Positions 10,526-21,243 are shown, counted from the stretch's first letter. The stretch: DNA of 64,000 bases from Sthenelais limicola (GCA_942159475.1 OW804094.1:56974966-57038965), one strand, 5' to 3'. Notes: generated by a model not told the origin, from the letters alone. Program-made: numbers and translations.

Positions 10526-13500
10526 TTATTTAAAGTTCGCAGATTGAAATGACCCATCGAGGCCATCGAGCACAACAGTATCCACAAATAGCATGAAGCG
10601 ATCTTGTATATGTGGTTCCATCTTCTCTACTTTCCGAGCCAATATTGAGGCCCACTGTTCTGGTAAGGATTTCTCCTTGCGGCTGTGGACCAGTTGGCTG
10701 TAATCAGCCGTGAACGACTTAATCGACTCCGCAAGAGAAGTCATATGTGACGGCTGAGAGGCTGAGGTAGAAGCTTTAAGTTTAGCCAAACTAGAGGGTT
10801 GGGCAGAAGTGGTCTTTGGTTTGTCTGTGAGTGGTAGAGGTTCCTTCTTTTTTGACCTGTCAATGTCCCCTTCTTGGGTGTCTGGTTCTGCTTCATGTGC
10901 AGAAGTAGAAGGTTGTGGAGACATGATCTTGAGTTCTACACGTTGCTTCTTTTTTGGCCTGCTGATGGTAAATTGGTCTAGGTCCCCTGCTGGGTTGTAG
11001 TCTGGATCTAAATCAACGTGGTCAACACTCTCGCGCCGCACCTTCTTCGGTCGCTCCAGTAGTGAAGCTGAGGGCGGATCCCCTTTACGTTTGCTAACCG
11101 GTACTTCCTCCTGTTCTGGTGGTTGCTCTTCTGGTTCGGCTAGTTGGGCTGGTTCAAATTCGTGCTCCGATTCTGTGTTTCCTCCGTTTGGTTCTTCAGC
11201 TTCCGGTTCTGCTTCCCCATCTGGTTCGAGCAGCTCCAAACCACTCTCATTTCCGACACTTGGCTAACTTCCTGTAATGAATCAAATAATAATTCTCAAC
11301 CAGGAAATATTCTATCAGTTAACAATTACAATATAATGCATGTGACAACCCCATACAGGACAATATAAATACAATTTTACCCTATAATACTTTAATCTAG
11401 CTACCTATAATAATGGATGAATTCATGTGTGTATACTCTATGTTCTCTCCATGTTATTGAGTTTTTGCAACAGTGGTACAGGATATAGTACTGCCATCCC
11501 ATAGATATACTTACAGTGTCGTTTAGATTGGAAGTTGTCGGTCGGTGTGACACGTGGCTTTGCAGGAAGCGACACAATTGATACACATATTTAGATCGCT
11601 CTGAAATTTTACTATCTGCATTAGCGCCAGCCCCAGACCCTGATGGTAGCAACTCGCGACGGGCCTTGGTGTATGTGGTCCTGAGCGATGATGTGTGTGT
11701 TACGACCTGCTTTACTGCAATGAAGTAATTGTTTGTTAAATACAAATGTCTTGGATAACGTTGTCGGCATGTAAATGAATACAATCTTCAACTATTATGT
11801 TTATGTATGAACTAACTTAACATGACCCCTATTGAGAAACAAATAATAAATGTGCATAGAAATCAAGTTCAAAGATAATTGTACCGGGTATACCCTCTTT
11901 GATTCTTGTCAACTGAATATCTATATTACTCCTTCCCTTAACCTTTGACAGTAACATGTTTCAGTAAGAATGAGTGACAACAACTTCCACACCACCACAT
12001 GTAGTTGCATGTATAATCATCAGTCAATCTCATTCTAGTTGACAATATTTGGTAAACATTGAACCATAACCCTGTTAATGTCTGCTTTACTGGCTAAATT
12101 CTACTAAGATAGAATTCTAAGATAGAATTATACTAAGATTCGATATTGTAGAGCGTATGCCAACTGTGAATAACTGAAACTGGAGATTTGAGTATAGGAC
12201 TGGCATACTGGGATGAAGGCTAATAGAACTCTACAACCCGTGTAGTAGGTGAAATGTCAATATAACAATGATGTCTCACCAGTTTTGCCTAATTCTGTGG
12301 CCATTCGTTGGAAGGCAAGTCCCCTGGCAACACGATTCTTGTAATCTTTTGACTTCTTGTCGTATATACATCCGGCAGCCTGCCACATATCCACCAGCTT
12401 CTCTTCCTCCGCTTCAGTCCACATCTGGGAGCGTGGACTGTAGCTGGTTTCAGTTCCCTATTTTTGACCTTGCGCAAACTGGTCGGAGTCGATGCTACAT
12501 TTTTGCCCTTGCCCAAACTGGTCGGAGTTGATGCTGCATTTTTGCCCTTGCGCAAACTGGTCGGAGTCGATGCTCCATTTTTGCCCTTGCGCAAACTGGT
12601 CGGAGTAGATGCTGCATTTTTGCCCTTGCGCAAACTGGTCGGAGTCGAAGCTGCATTTTTGCCCTTGCGCAAACTGGTCGGGGTCGATGCTGCATTTTTG
12701 CCCTTGCGCAAACTGGTCGGAGTCGATGCTGCATTTGGGTTGAAGGACATCTCTGCAGCAGCTTTGTTTGTGCCTCTGACTTCAGCATCATCATCATCGA
12801 CATCATCAGCGACTACAACCACCTTTCCTTTAGGATTACTCTGCGGACTTGTCGTGGGTTTGTTTTTTGGTTCGCTGTTTACACATGTCTTACGTAAAGG
12901 CGTGTTTCGAAGTGTATACTCTTGACCCCCAACAATGTCGTTCTTTTGGGTGAGCGGAGTTCGCTTATTCAGAGACTGACGTGTTATTTCTCCATTGTCC
13001 TCCCTGTCATTACTGTCTTCGGCCTTCCGCTTTCTACTGACATTAGACTGGTGTAAGGGCGACTGGACCTTCTCTTCCTCATTATCATGGTTTTCTTTCT
13101 GTAAGGAAAAGGAAAAAGTGATACAAAGGTGGCCGCAGAATAACGTTGTCATTAATGACGTTAAATGTATCAAACCCTTGGTTGCAGCCGGTTAAAAGAT
13201 GCATAATAAAGTTATTTAGTAGCTGAAATTAATTACCAAGTCGTCCAAAAGTGGTCAACAATTATTGTACTTCTTAAAACTTTTGTTATTTGCCATTAGC
13301 TGTAATGGGAGGTTTGTATAATATGGTACTTTAAGAACACTTGGCGCAAACTATTAAAGTAAATAAACAAGCCTTTGTGACAGTGACTTTAAATAAAGGA
13401 ATGTGCACAAAGTAACATCAAATACATTACACACCAGCACATCCTCGTCATTGTCCGACTCTCTTGACTGGTCAAGAGTGATGTCCTTGGCCTTTTTTTC

Positions 13501-14711
13501 TTCAGGAAATGATGAAGGCCCAGGATTGGCCTTGGACTGCTTCTCAGGACCAGACTCTGGCAAACGGTCGTGATTGGTGTCATTGGCCTTTTTTTCTACA
13601 GCCAACTCTGTGGAACGCGGCTGTTTATCGGCAACTCTTGAAGGCTCCGGAATGGCCACAGGAACGTTCTTTGCAGTCGCCTGAAAATTCATTGGTTTGG
13701 ATCAGTAAATAAATAACCAGTTGTAACAAATATTTCTCCACCAAACAAAAACTACATTTTATGATGATTGATCTTCAATTTAATAATTACGACCTATGCA
13801 CAGAATAGGAGGGTGATCAAAAAAAAAGTTAGTGTATCCTTTCAGGAGAATGAATTCTATTAGGGTAATTAATTCTATTAGGGTAAAATCACACACATTT
13901 CGACAAGGCTTAACCGGCCCAGTAACAATGAACTATAACATAGGAAATTATTAATTTGAATAGTAATAGAAACGGTAGTAGATAGTAGCAATACTTTACC
14001 TTACGTGGTACGCCAAGTGTTTTTGTACGCTTTGCCTGCTTCTTAGCTGTTGGTTTAGTTTTCTAAAGTGAGCAAATTAGTACGTATTAAAATTTACATA
14101 TGATACATATGATTAATTCCTATAGTGACAAAATTTACAGTAACACAATCAAGCTGTGATAGTCTGAATTAATTCCAAAATGTGGAATGGTAATTCATAA
14201 CTCACAGCTAATCAGATAAATATTCGATCAAAATATTTGATTTTAGCCCCTACCCTACAATTTACCAACTAATTTACCAGCCAACATACCGTGCATGGCA
14301 CAACAACAGAACCAAACCATGTCTTGGGGACATAGGGGCCCTACCGTCCAAGACCAGGGACCTACCGGCAGGGACCTACCGACCAAGGCTGGGACCCCTA
14401 CCGTCCAAGGCCGTCCAACCCCTACCGTCCAAGGCCGAGGCCCTAATGTCCCGGGACCCCTCACGTACAAACACATGTCATGTATGATCTATGATACATA
14501 GTGACAGCCACGCCGAGCCACCGATCGTTTTGTGCTTGGCTACGGTTCAAATGTGATTAACAACCCCCATCGATCGGACAGAATGTACAATGGACTATCA
14601 TTAAAGTGTTGGCTGGTAGGATAGAAGCATATCAGTATGTTATTTCAAGCAGTACTCACTTGGACATCTTGGTTGCCGACACCGACTTTGGATCTCAAGG
14701 AACGCGCCATC
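10526..14711 (-). CDS. Harbinger accessory protein, MADF/Myb-SANT-like, 7 exons
   Basis: Exons on the minus strand: 14661-14711 (start MARSLRSKVGVG, good ATG context), 14000-14062, 13435-13680, about 12469-13098, 12280-12424, 11515-11714 and 10526-11263. Sizes and phases are mutually consistent, giving about 690 aa. The N-terminal part is basic, Ser/Pro/Lys-rich and disordered, and includes seven or so 13-residue repeats like SLRKGKNAASTPT. Exons 5-6 carry the MADF/Myb-like DNA-binding domain: MWTEAEEEKLVDMWQ, then SKDYKNRVARG, MATELGKT, and the junction V-x-x-x-V-x-T-H-T-S-S-L-R-T-T-Y with KARREL. The last exon is acidic/Pro-rich, with C-terminal basic patches and a helical tail. Such proteins assist nuclear import and terminus binding of the transposase. 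The uncertain point is the exon 4 to 5 junction: donor AAG|GTC at 12468 (44-bp intron) or AAT|GTA at 12498, both phase 0. Confidence 0.85.
12464..12740 (-). repeat. 39-bp coding minisatellite in the MADF gene
   Basis: Seven tandem units of 39 bp, each encoding a 13-residue S-L-R-K-G-K-N-A-A-S-T-P-T repeat. The period is a multiple of three, so copy-number change keeps the frame. Units differ by single substitutions. Long open frames in other frames and on the plus strand over this region are by-products of the repeat. Confidence 0.9.
14320..14460. repeat. GC-rich short tandem repeat in intron 1 of the MADF gene
   Basis: Degenerate repeats of CCTACCGTCCAAGGCC / GACCTACCGACCAAGG, about 16-18 bp per unit. 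It is markedly more GC-rich than its surroundings and lies in the first intron of the Harbinger accessory gene. No coding role. Confidence 0.65.
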
Positions 14712-14739
14712 TTGAATTTGAAGGTGAAGGTCGGAATTT

Positions 14740-15245
14740 GACTGATGCGCCGTCTAGCATAACCGAATGGTACTACGAAATGCTGGCCGCGCCGATGCAC
14801 CGGGAGTTTTGCCCCGATGATCCATTATATGGATAATCGGGAGTGCCCTCCCGATGCATCCCAGTTCCCTCTCGACGTATCGGGGCTTCATAGGATGCAT
14901 CGGGGATAGACCCACACATTACAAATTTAGTAGTAGCCATCCCCCGATTTCAAATGATGAGCCCCGATTCCAAAAAGGAAATATCTGCATCGGCCAAAAT
15001 CTCAGGATTTCTGGAATCGGCCAGGATTTCTGGAATCGGGAGACAAAACGTAGCCGATTACGCTCCAGATGAGTTCCCGATGAGTTCCCGATGAATCGGG
15101 AGCTCCCCCGATGAATCGGGCCCAGACCCACACATCACCGTTTTCAAAATAAAAACCAAGGATTTGAACTGAAATCCTACGATGCATCGGGAGTCCCAAA
15201 TCGGGAATGAAATCAGCTTAAAATCAGCCATGTGTATGCCCGCCT
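14740..15245 (-). promoter_or_regulatory. Harbinger right terminus and subterminal repeats
   Basis: Contains the inverted terminal repeat ending at 15245 and direct GACCCACACAT copies at 14909-14919 and 15125-15135. There is a dense cluster of CCCGATG/CGATGAATCGGGAG words around 15070-15120 and ATGCATCGGGAG near 14870 and 15182. It lies upstream of the accessory gene start (14711) and probably includes its promoter as well as protein binding sites. Confidence 0.55.
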
Positions 15246-15413
15246 TAAGTCTGTTGCAGTCAACCAACTCTCTTGAATAGCCAGTATATTAACATTATTT
15301 CCAAGGAATCTATCATTGATCTCCAACATCTTGTTCCTTATAGATCTTACATTCATTGAAATAATATTAATCCCTTTCCTTCCTACTACATCCTCTATAT
15401 TACCCGATGCCAT
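15246..15413 (-). pseudogene. LINE A endonuclease N-terminus, split from the rest
   Basis: Open frame starting MASGNIEDVV and containing INIISMNVRSIRNK (the N-x-R-S first catalytic motif of APE-type endonucleases) and ILAIQESWL (catalytic Glu motif). It ends at the Harbinger junction after TATDL. The next residues of the same enzyme (DSHLMFNEKY) lie 8.77 kb away at 6476 downwards in the same frame once the transposon and one TAA are removed. The upstream flank (15414 onwards) has no recognisable coding sequence. Confidence 0.88.
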
Positions 15414-17065
15414 CTGGTGGAATACGGTTCAGATATGGTAACAATACATGGCAAGCTTTCATAAATGATGTAAATACATCCCCTATATAGAATGTGGGCT
15501 TCACAATCAGACGGCATAAGATTGAATGCAAACAATCAATATGCTGATATTAAGTTGTTGATTATAACCCGACACACCCAACTGCTGTTTAATCTGCAGT
15601 TTGCAACGCGACAAATTTACTGCAGTCATCGCGGGCAGCAAAGAGCGGCAAGCGTTACTCGTCGTGACGCGATGCCATCACCGCGGTCGCCACGGCAACA
15701 TGTGAATGCGTTGATCGCAGTATAACACTATACAGACGTCACACATATGCTGCTGTTGGACTGCTCTTAAATCAGGGGCGGGGGGGGGGGGGGGGGGAGG
15801 GGGCGGGGGGCAGGTAGCCAACCCACAATATTAATTCTTATTTATGCTTATTATTTAAGCATTATTATTTATGACCTATTATTTATTCAGAAAATCATCA
15901 GTTCATCATTTTGGTTCATCATTTTCTTCTGGGATCATCCTTGGCAAATTTAAGACAAAATCCTTCCACAAATTGTGAAAAATCATGCATGGCTGTAGTG
16001 CCATAGGCATACTGGCTGTACCACACCTTTGCACGACCTTTAAGCCTAATATACGTCCTTCATAGATCTTCTGTGGAAGAATATAAATTTGAAAATGTTA
16101 AGTAACAAGATGTATTGAATTTTAACAATATGTGAAAGAAAATCATATATTATTCTTAAGTGTGATACAGGTAAATCTCATGATAGCACATTGATTAACA
16201 TTAACATGGTGGATATTAATACCGACTTAACTCAAGAATCCTTTGTTTCCAGTGGTAATTGGAGTGTCTGGCTGTTGACTATATTTCCATCCATACCCTT
16301 GTTTGTTTGTCGACTTCTATGACACATTTCCCCCAATGTTTGTCTCTTCCCACTTGCTCACCTTTTCAGTTCTTCAGGTGTTTGAACAGAGAGAGTCTGG
16401 TTTGGTTGGCATATCTTGACCTGTAATATAAATAATGATTATGTATTATGAAGCAATCAAATGGTGCGACCATGAAAGTGATATTTTAGGAATAGATACA
16501 ATACATGCAGCATATAGACACCTACCCTCTCTGACTGCAAGATGGCATCTGATGTATCCACGCCAAATATTCCCGCCCAAATCCTTGAATCCTTTGTTTG
16601 TAAGCCTTGTATATATGGATGGGTGTTGCCTCTACTTCCGCCCTACAATGCATGGTTTGTTTGTGCAGGGGTTAAGGGGTAGTGGGGACTGTCCCAGGTT
16701 GGATGGTATTAGTTGGAAGGAGTGGGGTGGCATAGGGGTTGGGGCAGGTCTAGTCATTAATGTAAACTCTGAACCATGTAGAGGAGAAATATAGTAAGCC
16801 TAGAGAAATATCTAGGAACAAATGAAATAACCTAAGAATCAATGTATTACCTTATCATGTATATGTTAGTTATGTTCCATTGTTGTTGACAGGGACCAGG
16901 GGTTTTAATATACCACCACAGGTTAATCATGGTAATGACACACAAGATTGGTTTATTCTGATTACCAAGAGAATTATCACACATGTAAAACTTGGCAATA
17001 AAATTTATTAAAAACATCATGTAAATTATGACAAATTATCATTATGCACAGAAAAAAAGTTTCAG
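15414..17065. other. Unassigned sequence with a G-rich tract
   Basis: About 1.65 kb without convincing genes. It may include the 5' UTR of LINE A. A plus-strand G tract (about 15777-15810) could form quadruplex structures. Two loosely similar GAATCCTTTGTTT words occur near 16236 and 16586. The 119-codon frame at 16435-16794 shows no recognisable motif and is not annotated. Confidence 0.5.
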
Positions 17066-17180
17066 TGACTGCAGTATAACCAGGAAGCCGTGTGATTCCT
17101 GGCTGCAGTTCTACATATCTACTAGGTAGGTATGGAAGTGCAGTCAGGAATCACACGGCTTCCTGGTTATAATGCAGTCA
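17066..17180. repeat. 42-bp inverted repeat (hairpin, 31-bp loop)
   Basis: Left arm 17066-17107 and right arm 17139-17180 are reverse complements at 40 of 42 positions (core AACCAGGAAGCCGTGTGATT), separated by 31 bp. It could be a very short foldback or MITE-type element, or a structured end of the adjacent Ngaro-like remnant. No coding function is needed to explain it. Confidence 0.85.
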
Positions 17181-17551
17181 CACCCACAGAGGCACAGCAT
17201 CACAAGTGCAGTCAATGCGCTGAGAAAGGGGAATGCAGAGATGATGCACTGGGTGATGGTCTCAATGCACATCGTACTCCTTAGTGTGTGGCTCGGGAAG
17301 TTGACAGTAGCAACGTAATCCCTAGGACTTAGCAGGTCACAGACACTGTCGAGGGTAATAAAGCTGAATGGCTGAGCTGTGAGGTGCATGTAACTATTGA
17401 TGGAACTCACAGATGATTGGCTGCAGTTCGTTATAGGACGAAAACTGCCATCTTTCTTGGCGATGGCTCCCAATGAGTGGATACAGTGAGGCTTGCAGCT
17501 GACCACCTGAAATTTGCCCTCTTTCAGTTCTTCCATGATGAGGTTATACAC
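17181..17551 (-). pseudogene. Ngaro/DIRS-type reverse transcriptase, N-terminal part
   Basis: Encodes LGAIAKKDGSFRPITNCSQ, SSINSYMHL, PFSFITLDSVCDLL and SPRDYVATVN, matching the start of the RT domain in Ngaro-like elements (K-K-D-G-S-x-R-x-I-x-D-C-S, S-I-N-x-Y-M, then the first catalytic Asp box, here Asn in place of Asp in VATVN). After this the similarity fades and the frame runs into the hairpin. The remainder of an RT of this type, beginning SVSIAPDQW, lies at 3.1-3.6 kb in the same orientation. The two may be halves of one insertion-split element, but I could not prove the junction. Confidence 0.7.
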
Positions 17552-18129
17552 GAAGGAGAAGGCAGGCAGTGGTAAAAAGGCACAGTAGAAGTAGTGTCCA
17601 CAATATTAAAACCGTTCTTAACTCTGTTTTATAAAAAAAATCATGGAAACAAACATCTGGTTCAATTGATAGTTCATTGTGCCATGCCCCAAATTTTAGC
17701 TGAGAAGGCAAGCAGCCTACTAAATGAGTGTCAAGTATATGCTTAGCGAACGACCATTGTTAGTAGGGGAATTCAACGACTGTATTGAGTGGAGAAAATA
17801 CTGAATAATCAGGCATAACATCTTGAATACCTGTAACTAAGACAAAAAATTTCAATGGATCTACGAGAATAGCATGAATTTGTAACTTGACCCGATAAAA
17901 ATTTATTTAAAAAAAGCAACATGAACAACAAAGTAATCGTAGTCACATAAACTCTCATCCTGGATAGGGTCTTAATGGTAGGGGGGCAAACCAGTCAGTG
18001 TCAGACACATGAAGAATATTGGTTTCATAAAGCTGCAAAGTCATAGAAATCCCCAAACCCGGCTCCTGGCCGTCATCCTGGAGAATTTGGCCAGAAGTCA
18101 GTGGGGCGAGATCTCAGGCGATATCTGTT

Positions 18130-19209
18130 TCAATTTTCTTATCCTTGACCCTACAATTCTGCATCGAATGGCGGTATTTACAGTGGCCACACACATGGAA
18201 CTTAACACATTTGCCGTAACATGTGTTCATTTTATTAATCCCATTGTCTTTATTTTATGGATAGTCCGGAAGAACTGCTTTGCAGAAATCTGACTGCCAG
18301 TCTTCGGGAACAGGTTAGAAGCCCGAGTCATCACAGGATTTGCCCAATGACCGTGTTGACAAACTAGGCTTCCGGCTTCCACTTCTGCTGCTCTTCCAAG
18401 ATGGCGTAGATGATTTATCTGACTTTTCTTCATCTTTTTGTGGTAAAAAACGCTCAAATAAATGCCTGCAGCAAATAAATCTGGGATACCAAAGGAAAAA
18501 TTGCCTGCAAGCACCAGATCCATCACACGATGATCGTATAAAGAGCACCCAAGTACAGAGAAATTAGGATCTATAACATGATGACCCACATAGAGCAGGT
18601 CAGATACGAATGGCTGTCACCTTCCAAGGAGAGATGATCAAAACCACAATTAAGCCATTCTTAACAACTCAGGGGCAGACAACTTGGCATGGTCCATTTG
18701 TTTAACAGGCAACTGATTAGCTGTCACTTGGACATAATAATCCGGCCTCAAGTCCATACCTTTTTTGGGTGGTATTCTGTTGTTAACATTGAGAGAGAGC
18801 TGTTGTATACTCTCCACTAAATGGACTAGATGACCATCTTCACTGCTCGCACTCTTCCCTGAGTAGGTCTAATAAGTGTCGGGAATGGAGGATGACCTCT
18901 TCTCAATACAATCTAAACGTTGCAACATGGCCTCCAGAGCAGTAGAGGATTTTTTGTCAGAGCCCCCTTCCTTGGATGAGTCAGGTAGAGGTTGCTTACA
19001 TTGATATTCAGCCTCGAGAAACTTTAGGTACTTTGGGTCCGTCCTATCGGTATACCCAGCAAGGCCCGCCATTGAGAACCACAGTATGTGAGTGTCCAGA
19101 AATCAAAAAGCTCAGGATCGTCAAATACCAGCTTGCATCTGCTGCCAAATGGAGGCTTATGTGTAAACCCACATTTCCCCCACAGTAGGCATATTCCATA
19201 ATCATTCAA
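18130..19209 (-). pseudogene. Ngaro-like Gag (ORF1) remnant, frameshifted
   Basis: Pieces in several minus-strand frames, in order: KCGFTHKPPFG and VFDDPEL (19040-19200), GYTDRTDPKYLKFLEAEY (about 19000-19070), then LVHLVESIQQLSLNVNN, PPKKGMDLRPDYYVQV and NQLPVKQMDHAKLS (18654-18858). Last is a Cys/His cluster C-Y-G-K-C...H-V-C-G-H-C-K-Y-R-H (about 18135-18235), resembling a zinc-binding region. This combination, upstream of a Ngaro-type RT, is what a Gag protein of that group would give. At least three frame changes make it a remnant. The assignment rests on context plus the Cys/His cluster. Confidence 0.55.
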
Positions 19210-19239
19210 ATCATGAATAATTTAGGAAAGAAAAATGTC

Positions 19240-19368
19240 AAGTCCGACTCGCTGAGTCGTGGCGGTGCTGGTATTTAAAACTCCCGGGGTTTCCTCATCA
19301 CGTGTCCTGCAGCGCAGAAATAGTCACGTGAGGGGGCGTGGTCCTTCCCGCGCTATATTCCCATATAT
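19240..19368 (-). promoter_or_regulatory. Possible 5' flank or promoter of the Ngaro remnant
   Basis: GC-richer stretch upstream of the Gag remnant with two CACGTG boxes (19299-19304 and 19325-19330) and a TTTAAA word at about 19274. It may be the terminal repeat of the retroelement. It is cut off at 19369 by the terminal repeat of the large transposon, so the rest of this flank may be displaced to beyond 33115. Confidence 0.3.
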
Positions 19369-21243
19369 GAGTAATTCTCCCAATCAGGCTTCATTTGATT
19401 TCTGGGGGTCTTTTTTTGTCAAAAAATAGAAATGCTTCAATATCTTCGATTTTCTATGCACCTAATGTGGGGGAAATTACCTTACTTTAAGCCAAGTTTG
19501 GGAAGGCTGCAATAAATATTTCAGATTCTACAGCTGTTTGTTAGGAATGATGATTATTTTGCATAAAGCATTGTTTACGACATATTTTCATATGTTATAC
19601 CCTATTTTCGTATGCCATATTATAATGCTTTGAAATAATAACTATCCTAGTGACATTTGTTTCAAAATCAAACGAAATACAATAATGTTAGGTTATTAAT
19701 GGGTAAAAATAGTATTCTAAATAATTTGATCCTAGTTAACATATATTTTTCACCAGCAGATCTGTGAAAAATGATAAAATCTGTGAGCGATATGTCCATA
19801 TATATATATATGTATGGCTTGTTTTATGTAATTAACCTTGTCTTGTTATTAAATCTATGGAAACTATATTATGTTTTAAGTGCGATCTGGAGTCTTCTTA
19901 AGCAAAGTTATTCGTCTAGTTAATATACATTCAGACATTTAATAAATAGGACATATTATTTTATTCTGGAAGAGATTATCTACTAACATATAGAAATATG
20001 GAATAATATGTCGTAACGGCGACATATATAACTAAATCTGGTATATTTTCATCATTTCATCAAGAAAATGCATTTTAGATTAAAATGTTTAAATACCATA
20101 TTCATAGCCATGATTCGTTGAATGAATACATATATTGGTGCCAGTATTTCTATAGTAGTATTTTATATTGTCCTTTAATTACGTATACATTATCTAAAGG
20201 ATCTAATCTGAAGATAGGACTTGTAACAGCACCATATTCCTAACGTTCGATTCCATGGGGATAGTTAGCTTGAGAGCTAGTATAAATGTAAAGTCAGCCA
20301 TGTCAGTAAGTAAAACTGAGGATTCTTATAGTTATGTACTTGAATGAAGTCATTTCTTTATTATCCATGCATGTATACTGAATTAAACTTCTATCAATAG
20401 TATTCCATGAACAACATAATTATTCCGTACATTTTAAGCACCCTATGTGTAGGTGGAACTTAACAAGTTACAAATAACAATAACAAATATTTACTGTCAA
20501 GTTCTAGAGCACATTTTCAGATAACAATTTTACAATGGATCCAGCTTTCGATTCATTAACTCTAGTAAAGTGGGAGTGGTTAAATGATTGAGTGATTAAA
20601 TAGTAGATATCATGTATTACTTATACACCATTATACAGTATTACACAAACATCAATGCAGAATAAATATTACATTTAAGAGGGACATTCGTCTTTTCATC
20701 ATCCAATGTAGACATAGGTCAAATACTTCTGTACAAGCAACGGAATAAAGACATGTATGATTACTTTAGATATAAATATTTATATAGATTTAAATGTTAA
20801 ACATTAAATATCACTTATTTCGCTAGTATTTGATCACATGGTAATTAGTACAATATCATGCATTAGTACTATCATTACAGCCTTATACAAACATGCATAA
20901 AGACAAAGTATTAAGTATCATATAAGAGAGCTTTGTATAACTAATTTACAGCACATACACTTGCATGTACGATCCAAGAATAGCCATATATTCTAAATAT
21001 TTATAGTCAATTAACAGAGACTATATTCTGTTGCAGTCCAGCCTTTACATAAACTATTACAGTGTGAATTGGTATGTATTACCACTTCAGGATACATATT
21101 TAAATATGATATTACTATCAAACACTTTTGTTTCATCACTTGAGCGCAATCAAACAACTATCACAATTTTAATCTCAATATCAATACATCAACGCTCTAG
21201 CAATAAATAAGAAAACCCACGATAGGAGTATGATGGCACACAA
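19369..21243. other. Left subterminal non-coding part of the 13.7-kb transposon
   Basis: Very AT-rich, about 1.9 kb between the terminal repeat and the transposase stop codon. It contains one copy of the TGTCGTAACGGCGACA dyad (20009-20024) and short TATATA runs (19798-19810). It presumably holds the 3' UTR. No genes seen. Confidence 0.65.
20009..20024. promoter_or_regulatory. TGTCGTAACGGCGACA dyad, left-side copy
   Basis: A 16-bp imperfect palindrome (TGTCG...CGACA half sites) about 640 bp inside the left end of the transposon. Four related copies lie 0.4-0.8 kb inside the right end. It is a candidate transposase binding site. Confidence 0.5.

Larger units (their letters stand above)
6479..15245. 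mobile_element. PIF/Harbinger DNA transposon, 8.77 kb, two genes
   Basis: Termini are inverted: the left end begins AGGCGGACCCACACAT and the reverse complement of the right end begins AGGCGGGCATACACAT (13 of 16 identical). Both ends are flanked by TAA (6476-6478 and 15246-15248), matching the 3-bp TWA target duplication of the superfamily. Two convergent genes lie inside: a HARBI1-like transposase (plus, 6831-9077) and a MADF/Myb-like protein (minus, 10526-14711). Both show consistent splice sites and no inactivating change that I can see. Subterminal regions (6480-6720 and 14740-15245) are rich in GACCCACACAT and ATCGGGAG/CCCGATG words. The insertion site is inside the LINE A endonuclease frame. 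Confidence 0.93.
3609..15413 (-). mobile_element. LINE (non-LTR retrotransposon) A, interrupted by Harbinger
   Basis: Minus-strand non-LTR retrotransposon. Its poly(A) tail is the T run at 3610-3618, with an AATAAA signal (plus-strand TTTATT) near 3626-3631. Coding pieces in order from 5' are the endonuclease N-terminus (15246-15413), the rest of the endonuclease and start of RT (5294-6476), and RT and C-terminal pieces (4036-5364). The endonuclease is split by the DNA transposon at 6479-15245; removing that and one TAA restores the frame exactly. The frame changes at about 5310, 5060-5150 and 4430, so the RT is broken. The 5' boundary beyond 15413 is not defined and I found no target-site duplication. 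It probably belongs to the CR1/Jockey/L2 group of APE-type LINEs; the exact clade is undetermined. Confidence 0.85.

Noticed and set aside
12464..12740. CRISPR-like array impression from regular 39-bp repeats
   Set aside because: No unique spacers; contiguous tandem units in a eukaryotic exon.
12464..12925. Plus-strand 153-codon frame with FLPLRKLVGVDA repeats
   Set aside because: Antisense shadow of the 39-bp coding minisatellite of the minus-strand MADF gene.
16435..16794. 119-codon plus-strand frame
   Set aside because: No recognisable motif, no splice context, and composition like the surrounding non-coding DNA.
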